DNA of 64,000 nucleotides from a bacterium (GTDB taxonomy: Bacteria > Chloroflexota > Dormibacteria > Dormibacterales > Dormibacteraceae), in NCBI GenBank assembly GCA_004299235.1, contig SCQL01000002.1, positions 1 to 64,000 of the forward strand. Direction: 5' to 3'. Shown here piece after piece: positions 38,443-46,077 of the stretch. The notes under the pieces were generated by a model, which saw only the letters and a list, made by a program, of their open reading frames with translations, had not been told where the DNA came from and did not search any database. How positions within the stretch are numbered: position 1 is the first letter of the stretch; every line of letters starts with the position of its first letter. The translations under genes and the position numbers were made by a program.

Positions 38443-39632
38443 GGCGTCTCGGCAACATCGGCCGCCTGTTCACGAGCACCGTCGCCGGCGTGATCGAGGA
38501 CGCGGCGGTGATTTGCGATGGCGAGCGAATCGCCTGGTGTGGACGCCAGGGGGAGGAGCCGCGGGAGATGCTCGAGGCGGTGGTGGAGGAGGACGACTGT
38601 GGCGGTGGGCTGGTCACCGCCGGCTTGATCGACGCCCACACGCATCCCGTCTACGCGGGAGATCGGATGGCCGAGGTCGCGATGCGCACGGCGGGCGCCT
38701 CATACGCGGAGGTGGCGAAGGCCGGTGGGGGTATCCGCGCGACGGTGGCGGCGACGCGCGCCGAGTCGATGAGCTCTCTCGAGCAGGCCACCGCGCGGCG
38801 GTTGCGGGGCTGGCTCGAAGGCGGCGCCACCACGGTGGAGGCGAAGACCGGTTACCACCTCGAACGCGAGGGGGAGCTCGCGACCACGCGGCTGCTCGCG
38901 CGGCTCGCCGAGCGCAAGGATCTCCCGCGCCTCGAGATCACGTTTCTCGCCGCGCACGCTCTGCCTCCCGGCCGGTCGGAGGGGCCAGGCCCGTACGCCA
39001 AAGACGTCGCCGGCTGGTGCCAGGACGCTCGCGCCGCCGGCGCGCGCTTCTGTGACGTCTTCTGCGACCGCGGCTACTTCACGGTCGCCCAATCGCGCCG
39101 CATCCTGAAAGCGGCGCTCGAGGCCGGGCTCATCCCCCGCCTCCACGCCGACGAGCTGGCTCGCACCGGCGGCTCGCGCCTGGCGGCCGAGCTGGGCGCG
39201 GTTTCAGCGGATCACCTCCTGCGCGCCGACCGCGGCGATGCGGTCGCCCTGGCACGCGCCGGCGTCGTCGCGACGCTCGCCCCCGCCACCGCTCTGTCGA
39301 TCGGCAAGCTGCCGCCGGTCAGGGAGCTGACCGAAGCCGGAGCGGTGATCGCGCTCGGCACCGATCACAACCCGGGGACCAGCGGGATGACCAGCATGAG
39401 CCTGGTGGTGGCCATGGCGGTCGCGCTTTTCAAGCTCTCCGTCGAACGGGCGTTGATCGCGGCCACCGCCGGCGGAGCGCATTCGCTTTCACGATCCGAT
39501 CGGGGCGCCGTCGCGCCTTCCAAGCTGGCCGACCTCGTGCTCTGGGAAGCGGATCACGAGGGGGCGTTCGCGTGGGCTTACGGGCTCAAGCCCCGTGTTG
39601 TGTGGCGCGGCGGTGCGCAAGTTTTCGCTTGA
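38439..39632 (+). CDS. hutI: Imidazolonepropionase
   Basis: 397 residues, amidohydrolase that opens imidazolonepropionate to formiminoglutamate. Motifs are LIDAHTHPVYAGDR (HxH zinc site), GATTVEAKTGYHLE, ITFLAAHALPP, LHADELARTGGSRLAAELGA and LGTDHNPGTS (distal Asp). ATG 38439 overlaps the hutF stop by 4 bases (ATGA). Biochemically it acts before HutF although it is last in the operon. Confidence 0.95.
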   Translation: MRRLGNIGRLFTSTVAGVIEDAAVICDGERIAWCGRQGEEPREMLEAVVEEDDCGGGLVTAGLIDAHTHPVYAGDRMAEVAMRTAGASYAEVAKAGGGIRATVAATRAESMSSLEQATARRLRGWLEGGATTVEAKTGYHLEREGELATTRLLARLAERKDLPRLEITFLAAHALPPGRSEGPGPYAKDVAGWCQDARAAGARFCDVFCDRGYFTVAQSRRILKAALEAGLIPRLHADELARTGGSRLAAELGAVSADHLLRADRGDAVALARAGVVATLAPATALSIGKLPPVRELTEAGAVIALGTDHNPGTSGMTSMSLVVAMAVALFKLSVERALIAATAGGAHSLSRSDRGAVAPSKLADLVLWEADHEGAFAWAYGLKPRVVWRGGAQVFA

Positions 39633-39633
39633 T

Positions 39634-39672
39634 TACAAGTTGCTAAACACGTGCATTCGGCGTACAAGTTGC
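39634..39672 (+). repeat. Paired TACAAGTTGC direct repeat
   Basis: TACAAGTTGC at 39634-39643 and 39663-39672 (29-base period) lies right after the hutI stop in a less GC-rich gap upstream of the small membrane protein gene; a half-copy TACAACGACC follows at 39675. Possible operator or repeat. Confidence 0.4.
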
Positions 39673-39739
39673 CTTACAACGACCGCCTCTGCACTCAAGC
39701 GAACCATCAACAAGCGGTCGAAATGGAGGATGGCTACTA

Positions 39740-40126
39740 GTGGCAAAGTGGAATCCCTTGGCGTTGAAGCTCTTGATGTGGGTCATGGGCGTGCTGATCG
39801 TGATGGGCTCGGGTCTGGGCTTCATCGGCGGCAGCTTCTTCCCATTCGACAGCTGGGCTGGCGTCACAGCATCGGTGGCCGGCGTCGCTTTTGGGGCCGG
39901 CATCATGATCGCGGGGTTCGACCCGGTGGCAAACGTCAGCTGGGTGCGCGCCCTCATCCTGTACGCGATCCTGGAAATCGTCTGGCAGGTCTTCGACCAG
40001 ATCACGATCTCGCGCTTCGACATCGTCGCCTTCGTCATCGCGATCCTCGTCGCGGTCCTGGTCCTGGTCCTCTATCCGAACCGACCCGCGCTCTGGATGA
40101 GCGGCGGCATGGCTGCCAAGGCCTAG
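39740..40126 (+). CDS. Four-helix small membrane protein, unknown function
   Basis: 128 residues with about four hydrophobic segments (LLMWVMGVLIVMGSGLGFI, AGVTASVAGVAFGAGIMI, WVRALILYAILEIVWQVF, IVAFVIAILVAVLVLVLY). GTG 39740 follows a GGAGGA ribosome site (39725-39730). It is monocistronic and ends at a strong terminator. The family is not recognised. Confidence 0.75.
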   Translation: MAKWNPLALKLLMWVMGVLIVMGSGLGFIGGSFFPFDSWAGVTASVAGVAFGAGIMIAGFDPVANVSWVRALILYAILEIVWQVFDQITISRFDIVAFVIAILVAVLVLVLYPNRPALWMSGGMAAKA

Positions 40127-40150
40127 ACCAAAGCTCGCACCGACAACCAA

Positions 40151-40175
40151 GGGGCGGCGCGCGCCGCCCCTTTTT
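40151..40175 (+). terminator. Intrinsic terminator, perfect 20-bp palindrome
   Basis: GGGGCGGCGC directly followed by its reverse complement GCGCCGCCCC and then TTTTT. It ends the small membrane protein transcript and separates it from the convergent zwf. Confidence 0.9.
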
Positions 40176-40186
40176 CATTGGCGGGG

Positions 40187-41581
40187 CTAGCCTGTGCCCG
40201 GCTCGTCTCCACTGACCATCCACCGTCCGCCACCGCCCGCGGCGACCAGGTCGTCGGCGGCGTGCGGCCCCCAGGATGCGACGGGGTAGGTCTCAGGGTG
40301 GCCGTCCGCCTCCCACGCCCGGACCAGGGGATCCACGATCTCCCAAGACAGCTCGATCTCCTCGGCACTCGGGAAGGCCGAGTGCCCGCCCGCGAGCACC
40401 TCTGAAAGCACGTTTTCGTATGCGTCGGGCAGCGCCGCCTTGGTCAGTCCGGCATAGTCCAGCCGCATCCCCGCCGGCACCATCTCGAACTTGGTGCCCG
40501 GACGCTTGGCGCCAATCCGCAGCGAGATCCCCTCGTCGGGCTGGATGCGGATCACGATGAGAGTCGGGATGCCGCGCTGGCGCCGGCCGCCGATGCGAAG
40601 CATGGGCGCATCGCGAAGCTTGATCACGACTTCGGTGGCGCGCCGCCGGAGCGCCTTGCCCGTCCGCACGAAGATGGGCACGCCGTCCCAACGCCAGTTC
40701 TCGATCGCCACACGTGCGGCGACGTAGGTCTCGCGCCGCGAGTCCGGCGCCACGCCTTGTTCGTCGAGGTAGCCCTCGTACTGCCCCCGCACGGCCGATG
40801 CGGGGTCGATCGGAGACATGGCCCGCAAAGCGGCTCGCTTGGCGCGGCGCACGTAGTCGGCGTCGAACGTCGTCGGCGGCTCCATCGTGATCAGGGCCAG
40901 CAGCTGCAGCACGTGGTTCTGGATGATGTCGCGCACCGCGCCCGTCTGGTCGTAGTAGCCCGCACGCTGACCGATGCCCTCCTGCTCGGCCACCGTGATC
41001 AGGATCGTCTCCACCAGCGTGCGGTTCCACACCGGTTCGAACAGGGAGTTCGAGAAGCGCAGCGCCATCACGTTCTGGACCGTGTCCTTGGCGAGGTAGT
41101 GATCGATGCGGAAGATCTGCTCCTCGTCGAACGCCTCGGCCAGCTGCGCGTTGAGCTTGTGTGCTGACGCCAGGTCGTGACCGAGGGGTTTCTCGACCAC
41201 GATGCGGCGGGTCGTGTCGGTCCTGTGCGCCAGGCTCGACAGCGACAGCCCGGCCAGGATGTCGCTGAACGTCTCGGCCGGGGTCGCGAGATAGAAGATG
41301 ACGCAGGGTGTACCCGTAACCAGCTCCTTCAGCGGCGCGAAGGTCGAAGGCTGCCTGTAGTCGAGCTGCACCCATTCCGCGGTCTCGGCGAGCTGCCGGT
41401 TGCCGCCGGCCTCGCTCACCAGGTCGCGAAACTCAGCCGTCGATTTGTGGCTCCGGCCCGCGCCGATGACGCGGAGATGCTGGCCCTCGCGCGTCATGAG
41501 CCGGCCCAGGGAAGGCAGGATCTTGCGGCGCGCAAGGTCGCCCGAGGCGCCGAAGACGATGAGGTCCACGCTCGCTGCCAT
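40187..41581 (-). CDS. zwf: Glucose-6-phosphate 1-dehydrogenase
   Basis: 464 residues, first step of the oxidative pentose phosphate pathway: G6P plus NAD(P)+ to 6-phosphogluconolactone. The nucleotide-binding motif FGASGDLARRK is at the N-terminus and the catalytic site RIDHYLAKDTVQN contains the conserved RIDHYLGKE-like motif, with Ala instead of the usual Gly. EKPLGHD is also present. ATG 41581 gives the normal N-terminus and has TACGAT 6 bases upstream; the frame is open further up to 41638. It stands without pgl, gnd or opcA next to it. Confidence 0.94.
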   Translation of the reverse strand: MAASVDLIVFGASGDLARRKILPSLGRLMTREGQHLRVIGAGRSHKSTAEFRDLVSEAGGNRQLAETAEWVQLDYRQPSTFAPLKELVTGTPCVIFYLATPAETFSDILAGLSLSSLAHRTDTTRRIVVEKPLGHDLASAHKLNAQLAEAFDEEQIFRIDHYLAKDTVQNVMALRFSNSLFEPVWNRTLVETILITVAEQEGIGQRAGYYDQTGAVRDIIQNHVLQLLALITMEPPTTFDADYVRRAKRAALRAMSPIDPASAVRGQYEGYLDEQGVAPDSRRETYVAARVAIENWRWDGVPIFVRTGKALRRRATEVVIKLRDAPMLRIGGRRQRGIPTLIVIRIQPDEGISLRIGAKRPGTKFEMVPAGMRLDYAGLTKAALPDAYENVLSEVLAGGHSAFPSAEEIELSWEIVDPLVRAWEADGHPETYPVASWGPHAADDLVAAGGGGRWMVSGDEPGTG

Positions 41582-41587
41582 GCTCGA

Positions 41588-41593
41588 ATCGTA
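41588..41593 (-). promoter_or_regulatory. -10 box of leaderless zwf promoter
   Basis: TACGAT on the minus strand, 6 bases before ATG 41581. The RDD gene ends at 41601, so the promoter overlaps the intergenic junction of the two minus-strand genes. Confidence 0.5.
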
Positions 41594-41600
41594 CGTGGGG

Positions 41601-42329
41601 CTAGCCATCGACCACGTCGGTGCCGGCGACGGCATCATGTTCGGGGCGCCTGCGCAGCGCCGCCAGGGGAAGCGCCAGCAATCTGAGAATTGCTTGCCCC
41701 ACGCTCGGCCGTGAGCCGTCGGCGGCGACCACCCGCTGGCGCATGACCAGGCCGCCGAGGGTGCGGCCCGAGATGCTCCAGCACGCCACGTGGTAACTGG
41801 CGGCGACGCCCAGCAGGAAACGCCAGCTCGGGCGCCGTTCGCTCAGTCGCGCCAGGGTGACGCACAGGGCCACGTCGATCGCGGCGGCTTGGAACCGCGA
41901 CGCCGGATCGGCGCGGACGCCCGGCGCGGGCTCGCGGCCGCGGACGCGCAGCAGGTGCAGGCGCGTCACCAGGTGATGGATGGGCAGCTGCGTGACCAGG
42001 TAGATCGCGCGCGGGAGGAGGGGACGGTAGCCATCCACCGACGTGGTCATGCGCCCGCCGGCCGACTCGATGGCGAAGATGCCGCCGGCCCGCCGGGCGG
42101 CCAGCCCGCCCTCGATCGGCCATTCGACCCGGGTCCGGGTCACCCGGGCCCGGCCGAAGCGCAGGAGCTCGATCGGCCCGAAGCACAGCGAGCTGCCCTG
42201 GGCCCGCACCAGGCCGAGGGTCACCGCTGGCATGTCGGCGAAGAAACTGTGCTGCAGCAGGCGGCCGCTGGCCGCCCGCGGCATGCCGACCGAGTCCTCG
42301 ACGTGGACGCGCCCCTCAATCCACCTCAC
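41601..42329 (-). CDS. RDD-family membrane protein
   Basis: 242 residues. The C-terminal part has the RDD-domain pattern (hydrophobic helix, then SGRTLGGLVMRQRVVAADGS and a second helix), with another hydrophobic segment around FQAAAIDVALCVTLA. The N-terminal ~100 residues are soluble, with repeated beta-like segments. RDD proteins are membrane proteins, some linked to Na+/H+ exchange; function here is unknown. GTG 42329 has a CATATT box 6 bases upstream that overlaps the promoter of the divergent SRPBCC gene. Confidence 0.7.
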   Translation of the reverse strand: MRWIEGRVHVEDSVGMPRAASGRLLQHSFFADMPAVTLGLVRAQGSSLCFGPIELLRFGRARVTRTRVEWPIEGGLAARRAGGIFAIESAGGRMTTSVDGYRPLLPRAIYLVTQLPIHHLVTRLHLLRVRGREPAPGVRADPASRFQAAAIDVALCVTLARLSERRPSWRFLLGVAASYHVACWSISGRTLGGLVMRQRVVAADGSRPSVGQAILRLLALPLAALRRRPEHDAVAGTDVVDG

Positions 42330-42335
42330 CAGACG

Positions 42336-42343
42336 AATATGTT
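42336..42343. promoter_or_regulatory. Overlapping divergent -10 boxes
   Basis: Within AATATGTT the plus strand reads TATGTT (42338-42343), 7 bases before ATG 42351, and the minus strand reads CATATT (42336-42341), 6 bases before GTG 42329. RNA polymerase could occupy only one at a time. Confidence 0.5.
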
Positions 42344-42350
42344 GACGGGG

Positions 42351-42800
42351 ATGGCGAGGCTTGGGTTCGAAGCGGCGGTCACGGTCAAGTGCTCACCCGA
42401 GCGTGCCTTCGACTACTTCGCCGACCACCGGCACGTGGCCGCGGTGCTGGAGGGGGTGAGCCGGTGGGAGCCGATCGGCGCGAAGTCCCGCGGCGCCGGC
42501 GCGCGCTACAACGTCGAGATGATCGCGATCGGCCTCCCGCTCAAAAGCGTGCTCCGCCTCGATCGCTGGCGCCGCCCGCACGAGATCGGATGGGTGTCCG
42601 AGTCTGGGCTGATCAAGCAGGAGGGCGGCTTCACGTTCACCAGGGTCGACGAGGGGGTGCGCATCGAGCTGCGAATCGCCTACGTGCCGCCGGCGGCGTC
42701 GGTCGGCGCGGCGATCGCCGGCCGCCTGGATTCGGCGGTCCGGCACCGGCTCAAGCGCGCCCTCGAGCGGATTCGCGACACGCTCGAACGCGACGCCTGA
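42351..42800 (+). CDS. SRPBCC-family (polyketide cyclase/START-like) protein
   Basis: 149 residues of the SRPBCC helix-grip fold: starts EAAVTVKCSPERAFDYFADH and contains GAGARYNVEMIAIGLPLKS and FTFTRVDEGVRIELRIAY, ending in a long amphipathic helix. The fold binds hydrophobic ligands. ATG 42351 lies 7 bases after TATGTT; an earlier in-frame ATG at 42339 would lie in the -10 box. Divergent from the RDD gene. Confidence 0.8.
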   Translation: MARLGFEAAVTVKCSPERAFDYFADHRHVAAVLEGVSRWEPIGAKSRGAGARYNVEMIAIGLPLKSVLRLDRWRRPHEIGWVSESGLIKQEGGFTFTRVDEGVRIELRIAYVPPAASVGAAIAGRLDSAVRHRLKRALERIRDTLERDA

Positions 42801-42825
42801 GCCGGCTCACCCTCTCCCTGACCCG

Positions 42826-42839
42826 CTCCCCAAGGGGAG
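42826..42839. repeat. Short GC hairpin, REP-like
   Basis: CTCCCC-AA-GGGGAG with surrounding CCTCTCCCTGACC, related to the hairpin at 343-365. It lies between the SRPBCC gene and the next gene. Confidence 0.5.
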
Positions 42840-42860
42840 AGAGATGCTTTTGCATCCGGG

Positions 42861-42866
42861 TAAAGT
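42861..42866 (+). promoter_or_regulatory. -10 box of a leaderless operon (fdhD cluster)
   Basis: TAAAGT followed by 7 bases and ATG 42874, no Shine-Dalgarno. Confidence 0.55.
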
Positions 42867-42873
42867 TGGGCGT

Positions 42874-43758
42874 ATGCGGCTGACGAGCGACGCCCATGCG
42901 ATCCTGGGCCACTCGCCGCTTGGGATGCTGGCGCTGCGCGCCGGCCGCTTGCCGCTGGTGAACCCGGCCGTATTCAGCTTCGCCGCCGGCTCGCTGTGGA
43001 TGACGACTTCGCGCTACGCGGCCAAGACGGTCATCGCCAGGCGCGACCCGCGCGCGGCATTCCTGGTTGACGGCGGCTCCCGGGCTCTGCTGCTCCGGGG
43101 CGCGCTCGAGGTGTACGACCCGCTGTCGGTGTCGAGCCAGGTGCGCGCGATGCTGGATGGTCCGGGCTACGTGCTGGGGATGGTCGGTTACGCGCTGAAG
43201 AACGCGCCATTCGTGGCGGGCTACCTGCTCGACCTGGCCCGCATCCCACGCGAGTGGATGCCCTACAACCGCGTCGTCCTGCGCCTGCGACCCAGCGACG
43301 CGGACGTCGTCGAAGGCCCGCCGTTCCCGGCGGCTCAGGCGGCGCGTGTGCCCGCGGTCCCGGCGGAGGTGAGCCGCACTCTCGCCGGCGTGGCTCGCGG
43401 CTACGCGTGCTGGATCGAAGGGGGCATGCCCACCATCCGCCCCGCCTTCTGGGAGGTCGACCGCGGACAGGTGCTGGTGGCGCCGGTGGGCGGCCGGGTG
43501 CGGCCGGGGTCGCCGGGCGCGCTGGTGGTCGAATCGCACCACCGCTTCCGGCCTTCGCTGATGGTGGGCGCGTGCGTTCGGGGCACGTTCGGCGTGCCCT
43601 CTGACGGCTCAGCGATCGCCGAGCGATACGCGATCGAGTCGGAGGCTGCCCCCTTCGCGGTGGAGCTGCGGCCCGAGCGTGTGACCTCGTGGCGCGGGTT
43701 TGCCATCTCGACCGCCGTGCCCCGATCGGCCCGTCAGCTGCGGGTCGTGGAAGCGTGA
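42874..43758 (+). CDS. PPOX-like split-barrel protein (putative flavin-binding)
   Basis: 294 residues. The N-terminal half (GMLALRAGRLPLVNPAVFSF, GSLWMTTSRYAAKTVIARRD, AAFLVDGGSRALLLRGALEV) has the alternating strands of the pyridoxamine-phosphate-oxidase/FMN split barrel, where such proteins bind flavin, haem or F420. The C-terminal half is a second beta-rich domain, possibly a duplicated barrel. It is the first gene of an operon with fdhD, its stop overlapping the next ATG by one base (TGATG). Assignment is by pattern, not a motif match. Confidence 0.5.
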   Translation: MRLTSDAHAILGHSPLGMLALRAGRLPLVNPAVFSFAAGSLWMTTSRYAAKTVIARRDPRAAFLVDGGSRALLLRGALEVYDPLSVSSQVRAMLDGPGYVLGMVGYALKNAPFVAGYLLDLARIPREWMPYNRVVLRLRPSDADVVEGPPFPAAQAARVPAVPAEVSRTLAGVARGYACWIEGGMPTIRPAFWEVDRGQVLVAPVGGRVRPGSPGALVVESHHRFRPSLMVGACVRGTFGVPSDGSAIAERYAIESEAAPFAVELRPERVTSWRGFAISTAVPRSARQLRVVEA

Positions 43759-44594
43759 TGGCCAAGCCTTCCGCTCCAGGCGTGCGCATCCGGAGCTGGA
43801 GAGCGGGCCAGTGGACCGATTCGCCCGACGTGGTGGTCACCGAGGAGCCGATGCAGCTCATGCTCGACGGCCAACCTCTGTCGGTGGTCATGCGCACTCC
43901 AGGCGAGGACATCGAGCTGTGCCTGGGACTGATTTTTGCCGAAGGCATCGTGCGCTCCCGCCACGACGTCCACGCCATTCGCATCAGCGCCGAGGCGAAC
44001 GAGACGGAAGGCGGCGTCAAAGTCGAGCCCGAGCTGGTGGAGTCCAACCAGGTGGACGTGCGCCTGGCGACCGCGCCCCGGCGCCGGCCGGAGCGCTCGA
44101 TGCTGTCCAGCTCGGCGTGCGGTGTCTGTGGCACGGTGCTCATCGAAGACCTGCGGCACGACCTCGGCGTGTTGCCGGCCGGACCCAAGGTCGAGCCCAC
44201 CTTGTTGCCCGGGCTCGTCGACCGGCTCCGCTCGGGGCAGGGAATCTTCGAGCGCACCGGCGGGCTCCATGCCGCGGGTCTGTTTTCGGCCGGCGGCGGC
44301 CTGGTCTACCTGCGCGAGGACATCGGGCGGCACAACGCGGTCGACAAGGTGGTCGGCCGGGCTCTGCTGGACGACCGGCTCCCGGCCGCCGACTCGATCC
44401 TGGTGGTGAGCGGGCGCGCCGGCTATGAGATCGTGCAGAAGTCGATCACCGCCGGGATCGCGGTGCTGGCCGCGGTCGGGGCGCCGTCGAGCCTGGCGGT
44501 GGCGCTGGCACGCGAGTTCAACCAGACCCTGGTCGGATTCCTCCGCGGCGACCGCTACAACGTCTACTCGGCGCCCGAACGCCTCGAGCGTTGA
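43758..44594 (+). CDS. fdhD: FdhD, formate dehydrogenase accessory sulfurtransferase
   Basis: 278 residues. FdhD transfers sulfur from IscS to the bis-MGD molybdenum cofactor of formate dehydrogenases. The catalytic cysteines are in SSSACGVCGT (CxxC) near residue 118, and LREDIGRHNAVDKVVG is the second family motif. ATG 43758 shares a base with the upstream stop; the CPBP gene begins in its stop (TTGA). No formate dehydrogenase gene lies in the window, so its target enzyme must be encoded elsewhere. Confidence 0.93.
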   Translation: MAKPSAPGVRIRSWRAGQWTDSPDVVVTEEPMQLMLDGQPLSVVMRTPGEDIELCLGLIFAEGIVRSRHDVHAIRISAEANETEGGVKVEPELVESNQVDVRLATAPRRRPERSMLSSSACGVCGTVLIEDLRHDLGVLPAGPKVEPTLLPGLVDRLRSGQGIFERTGGLHAAGLFSAGGGLVYLREDIGRHNAVDKVVGRALLDDRLPAADSILVVSGRAGYEIVQKSITAGIAVLAAVGAPSSLAVALAREFNQTLVGFLRGDRYNVYSAPERLER

Positions 44595-45151
44595 TCTCAG
44601 TTTTCAGCACCCGCCCGGCGGCTCGGGCGGCCCTGGTCGCGGGCTATGTGCTGCTGGTCGAATCCGCGCGGGCGCTCCTCTCCACCGCGCCGTACGCCGC
44701 CATCCCGGCGCTTCTGCTCGGGGGGGCGGCGCTGGCGGTGGCGGCGCTCGGCTGGCCCGCCGCGCGCCTGGGCCTGGGCACCTCGAAGCTCGGCCTGCGC
44801 ATCCTGGGCGGCCTTGCCCTGGGCGCGGTCCTCCTGCTGCCCGCGGCGGCCCGAGCCGGCGCCGCCCCGATGCTGCCGGCCGGCCTGGCGCTGGCGGCGG
44901 TCGCGGTCTCGATCGGCGAGGAGCTGGCTTTTCGCGGCGCGCTCTACGCCGCGCTGGAGGAGGTTGGTGGAGCGCCGCTCGCGGTGGCCGGGAGCACCGT
45001 GGCGTGGACGGCGGCGCACGCTCTCTCACATCCTCCGGCCTTTCTCGGCGCGGTCGCCGCGGCAGGACTGCTGCTCGGCCTGTGGCGCTGGGCGTGCCGC
45101 GACCTGGTGGCTCCGATGGTCGGACACGTGATCGCCGACCTCGCCCTATGA
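44591..45151 (+). CDS. CPBP-family intramembrane metalloprotease
   Basis: 186 residues, five or more hydrophobic helices. The family motif EELAFRG (EExxxR) is in the middle, followed by TAAHALSH (HxxxH-like) and a final GHVIADLAL. CPBP (Abi/CAAX-type) proteases cleave in the membrane. TTG 44591 overlaps the fdhD stop by 4 bases, and the next gene's ATG overlaps this stop by 4 bases. Confidence 0.85.
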   Translation: MISVFSTRPAARAALVAGYVLLVESARALLSTAPYAAIPALLLGGAALAVAALGWPAARLGLGTSKLGLRILGGLALGAVLLLPAAARAGAAPMLPAGLALAAVAVSIGEELAFRGALYAALEEVGGAPLAVAGSTVAWTAAHALSHPPAFLGAVAAAGLLLGLWRWACRDLVAPMVGHVIADLAL

Positions 45152-45870
45152 CAAGACTCCTGATGCTGGCCGCGGCAGCGGTCACATACCTGCTGGCGGC
45201 CTGGATGGTCGCCCCGGGCTTTTACGACGGCTTCACGCCGCAGCAGCCCTACAACTGGGTGTGCCCGCCGGCGCAGGCGGCCAGCAATCAGACGCCCTCC
45301 GGCGGCCGACTGGACATCAAGGTGATCGACGGCGCAAGCGATGCGAACTCCGCGTTCACCAACGACGGCCAGGTCGTGATCGGATTCCTGCCCGGGGCCT
45401 TCGACAGCACCGGCAAGACGGACATCACCGTCGACATCACGCCGGTCGTTCCGTGTCCCACCCCGGCCGGCCTGCACTTCGCCACCAACGTTTACAAGAT
45501 CACGGCCAGCGCTCTCTTGGTCAAAGCCGCGAACCTGGTGCTCCGTTACTCGGACCTCGTGCCGGCGCCCAGTGACGTCTACTTCGCCGGCGACCCGGGC
45601 GGCCCGTGGCGGTCGATCGGTGCGGCCCAGCAAGCGCAGCCCTTCACCATGGACACCTCGACGAAAGCCTTCGGCTACTTCGCCGCCGGCTATCCGGCCA
45701 ACGCGGCGCCGCCCCCGGGCTCGATCAGGGTCGGAGGCGGGCAGCTCTTGCCCATCGCCGTGGCGGTCCTGATCGTCGGGGTGGTCGTGGCGGGCATCCC
45801 GCTCGCCATCCTCCGTCGTCGTCGCGACGCCGGGGCCGGCGCGGAGCCGGACGACGACGAGGCGATCTGA
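45148..45870 (+). CDS. Membrane-anchored extracytoplasmic protein, unknown function
   Basis: 240 residues: an N-terminal hydrophobic segment (LLMLAAAAVTYLLAAWMVA), a ~160-residue beta-rich extracytoplasmic domain with two cysteines (WVCPP, VPCPTP) and a C-terminal hydrophobic anchor (PIAVAVLIVGVVVAGIPLAI) followed by RRRR and an acidic tail. This is the topology of an exported protein held at both ends. ATG 45148 overlaps the CPBP stop by 4 bases; last gene of the fdhD operon. The family is not recognised. Confidence 0.75.
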   Translation: MTRLLMLAAAAVTYLLAAWMVAPGFYDGFTPQQPYNWVCPPAQAASNQTPSGGRLDIKVIDGASDANSAFTNDGQVVIGFLPGAFDSTGKTDITVDITPVVPCPTPAGLHFATNVYKITASALLVKAANLVLRYSDLVPAPSDVYFAGDPGGPWRSIGAAQQAQPFTMDTSTKAFGYFAAGYPANAAPPPGSIRVGGGQLLPIAVAVLIVGVVVAGIPLAILRRRRDAGAGAEPDDDEAI

Positions 45871-45876
45871 GCGCCC

Positions 45877-46077
45877 TCAGTCGTACTTGACGGCTTCGAA
45901 CAGCGTGCCGCACCGCCGGCAGCGGTACTGAAGCGTCATCGCCTGGGTGCCGAACAGCGAGATCACCTCGGCGTCGTGGGCGCGGCAGTGGGGGCAGCGA
46001 GGTTCGGAACGGGGACCGGCCCCGGCCGGGTGGGGGGCTGGGGCGGCCCGGCGCCGTTCAGCTTTCTTTGGCGGCAC
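45877..46077 (-). CDS. Zinc-ribbon protein resembling the C-terminal domain of PaaD
   Basis: 66 residues: a flexible Pro/Ala N-terminus followed by a four-cysteine zinc ribbon, RCPHCRAHDAEVISLFG and YRCRRCGTLFEAVKYD. In E. coli PaaD a very similar ribbon (with the Phe-Gly between the Cys pairs and a final FDYFKC-like end) forms the C-terminus after the MIP18 domain. Here it is a separate gene at the end of the operon, its GTG at 46077 lying about 20 bases inside the paaC 3' end. The start is uncertain, as the frame is open upstream. Confidence 0.75.
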   Translation of the reverse strand: MPPKKAERRRAAPAPHPAGAGPRSEPRCPHCRAHDAEVISLFGTQAMTLQYRCRRCGTLFEAVKYD

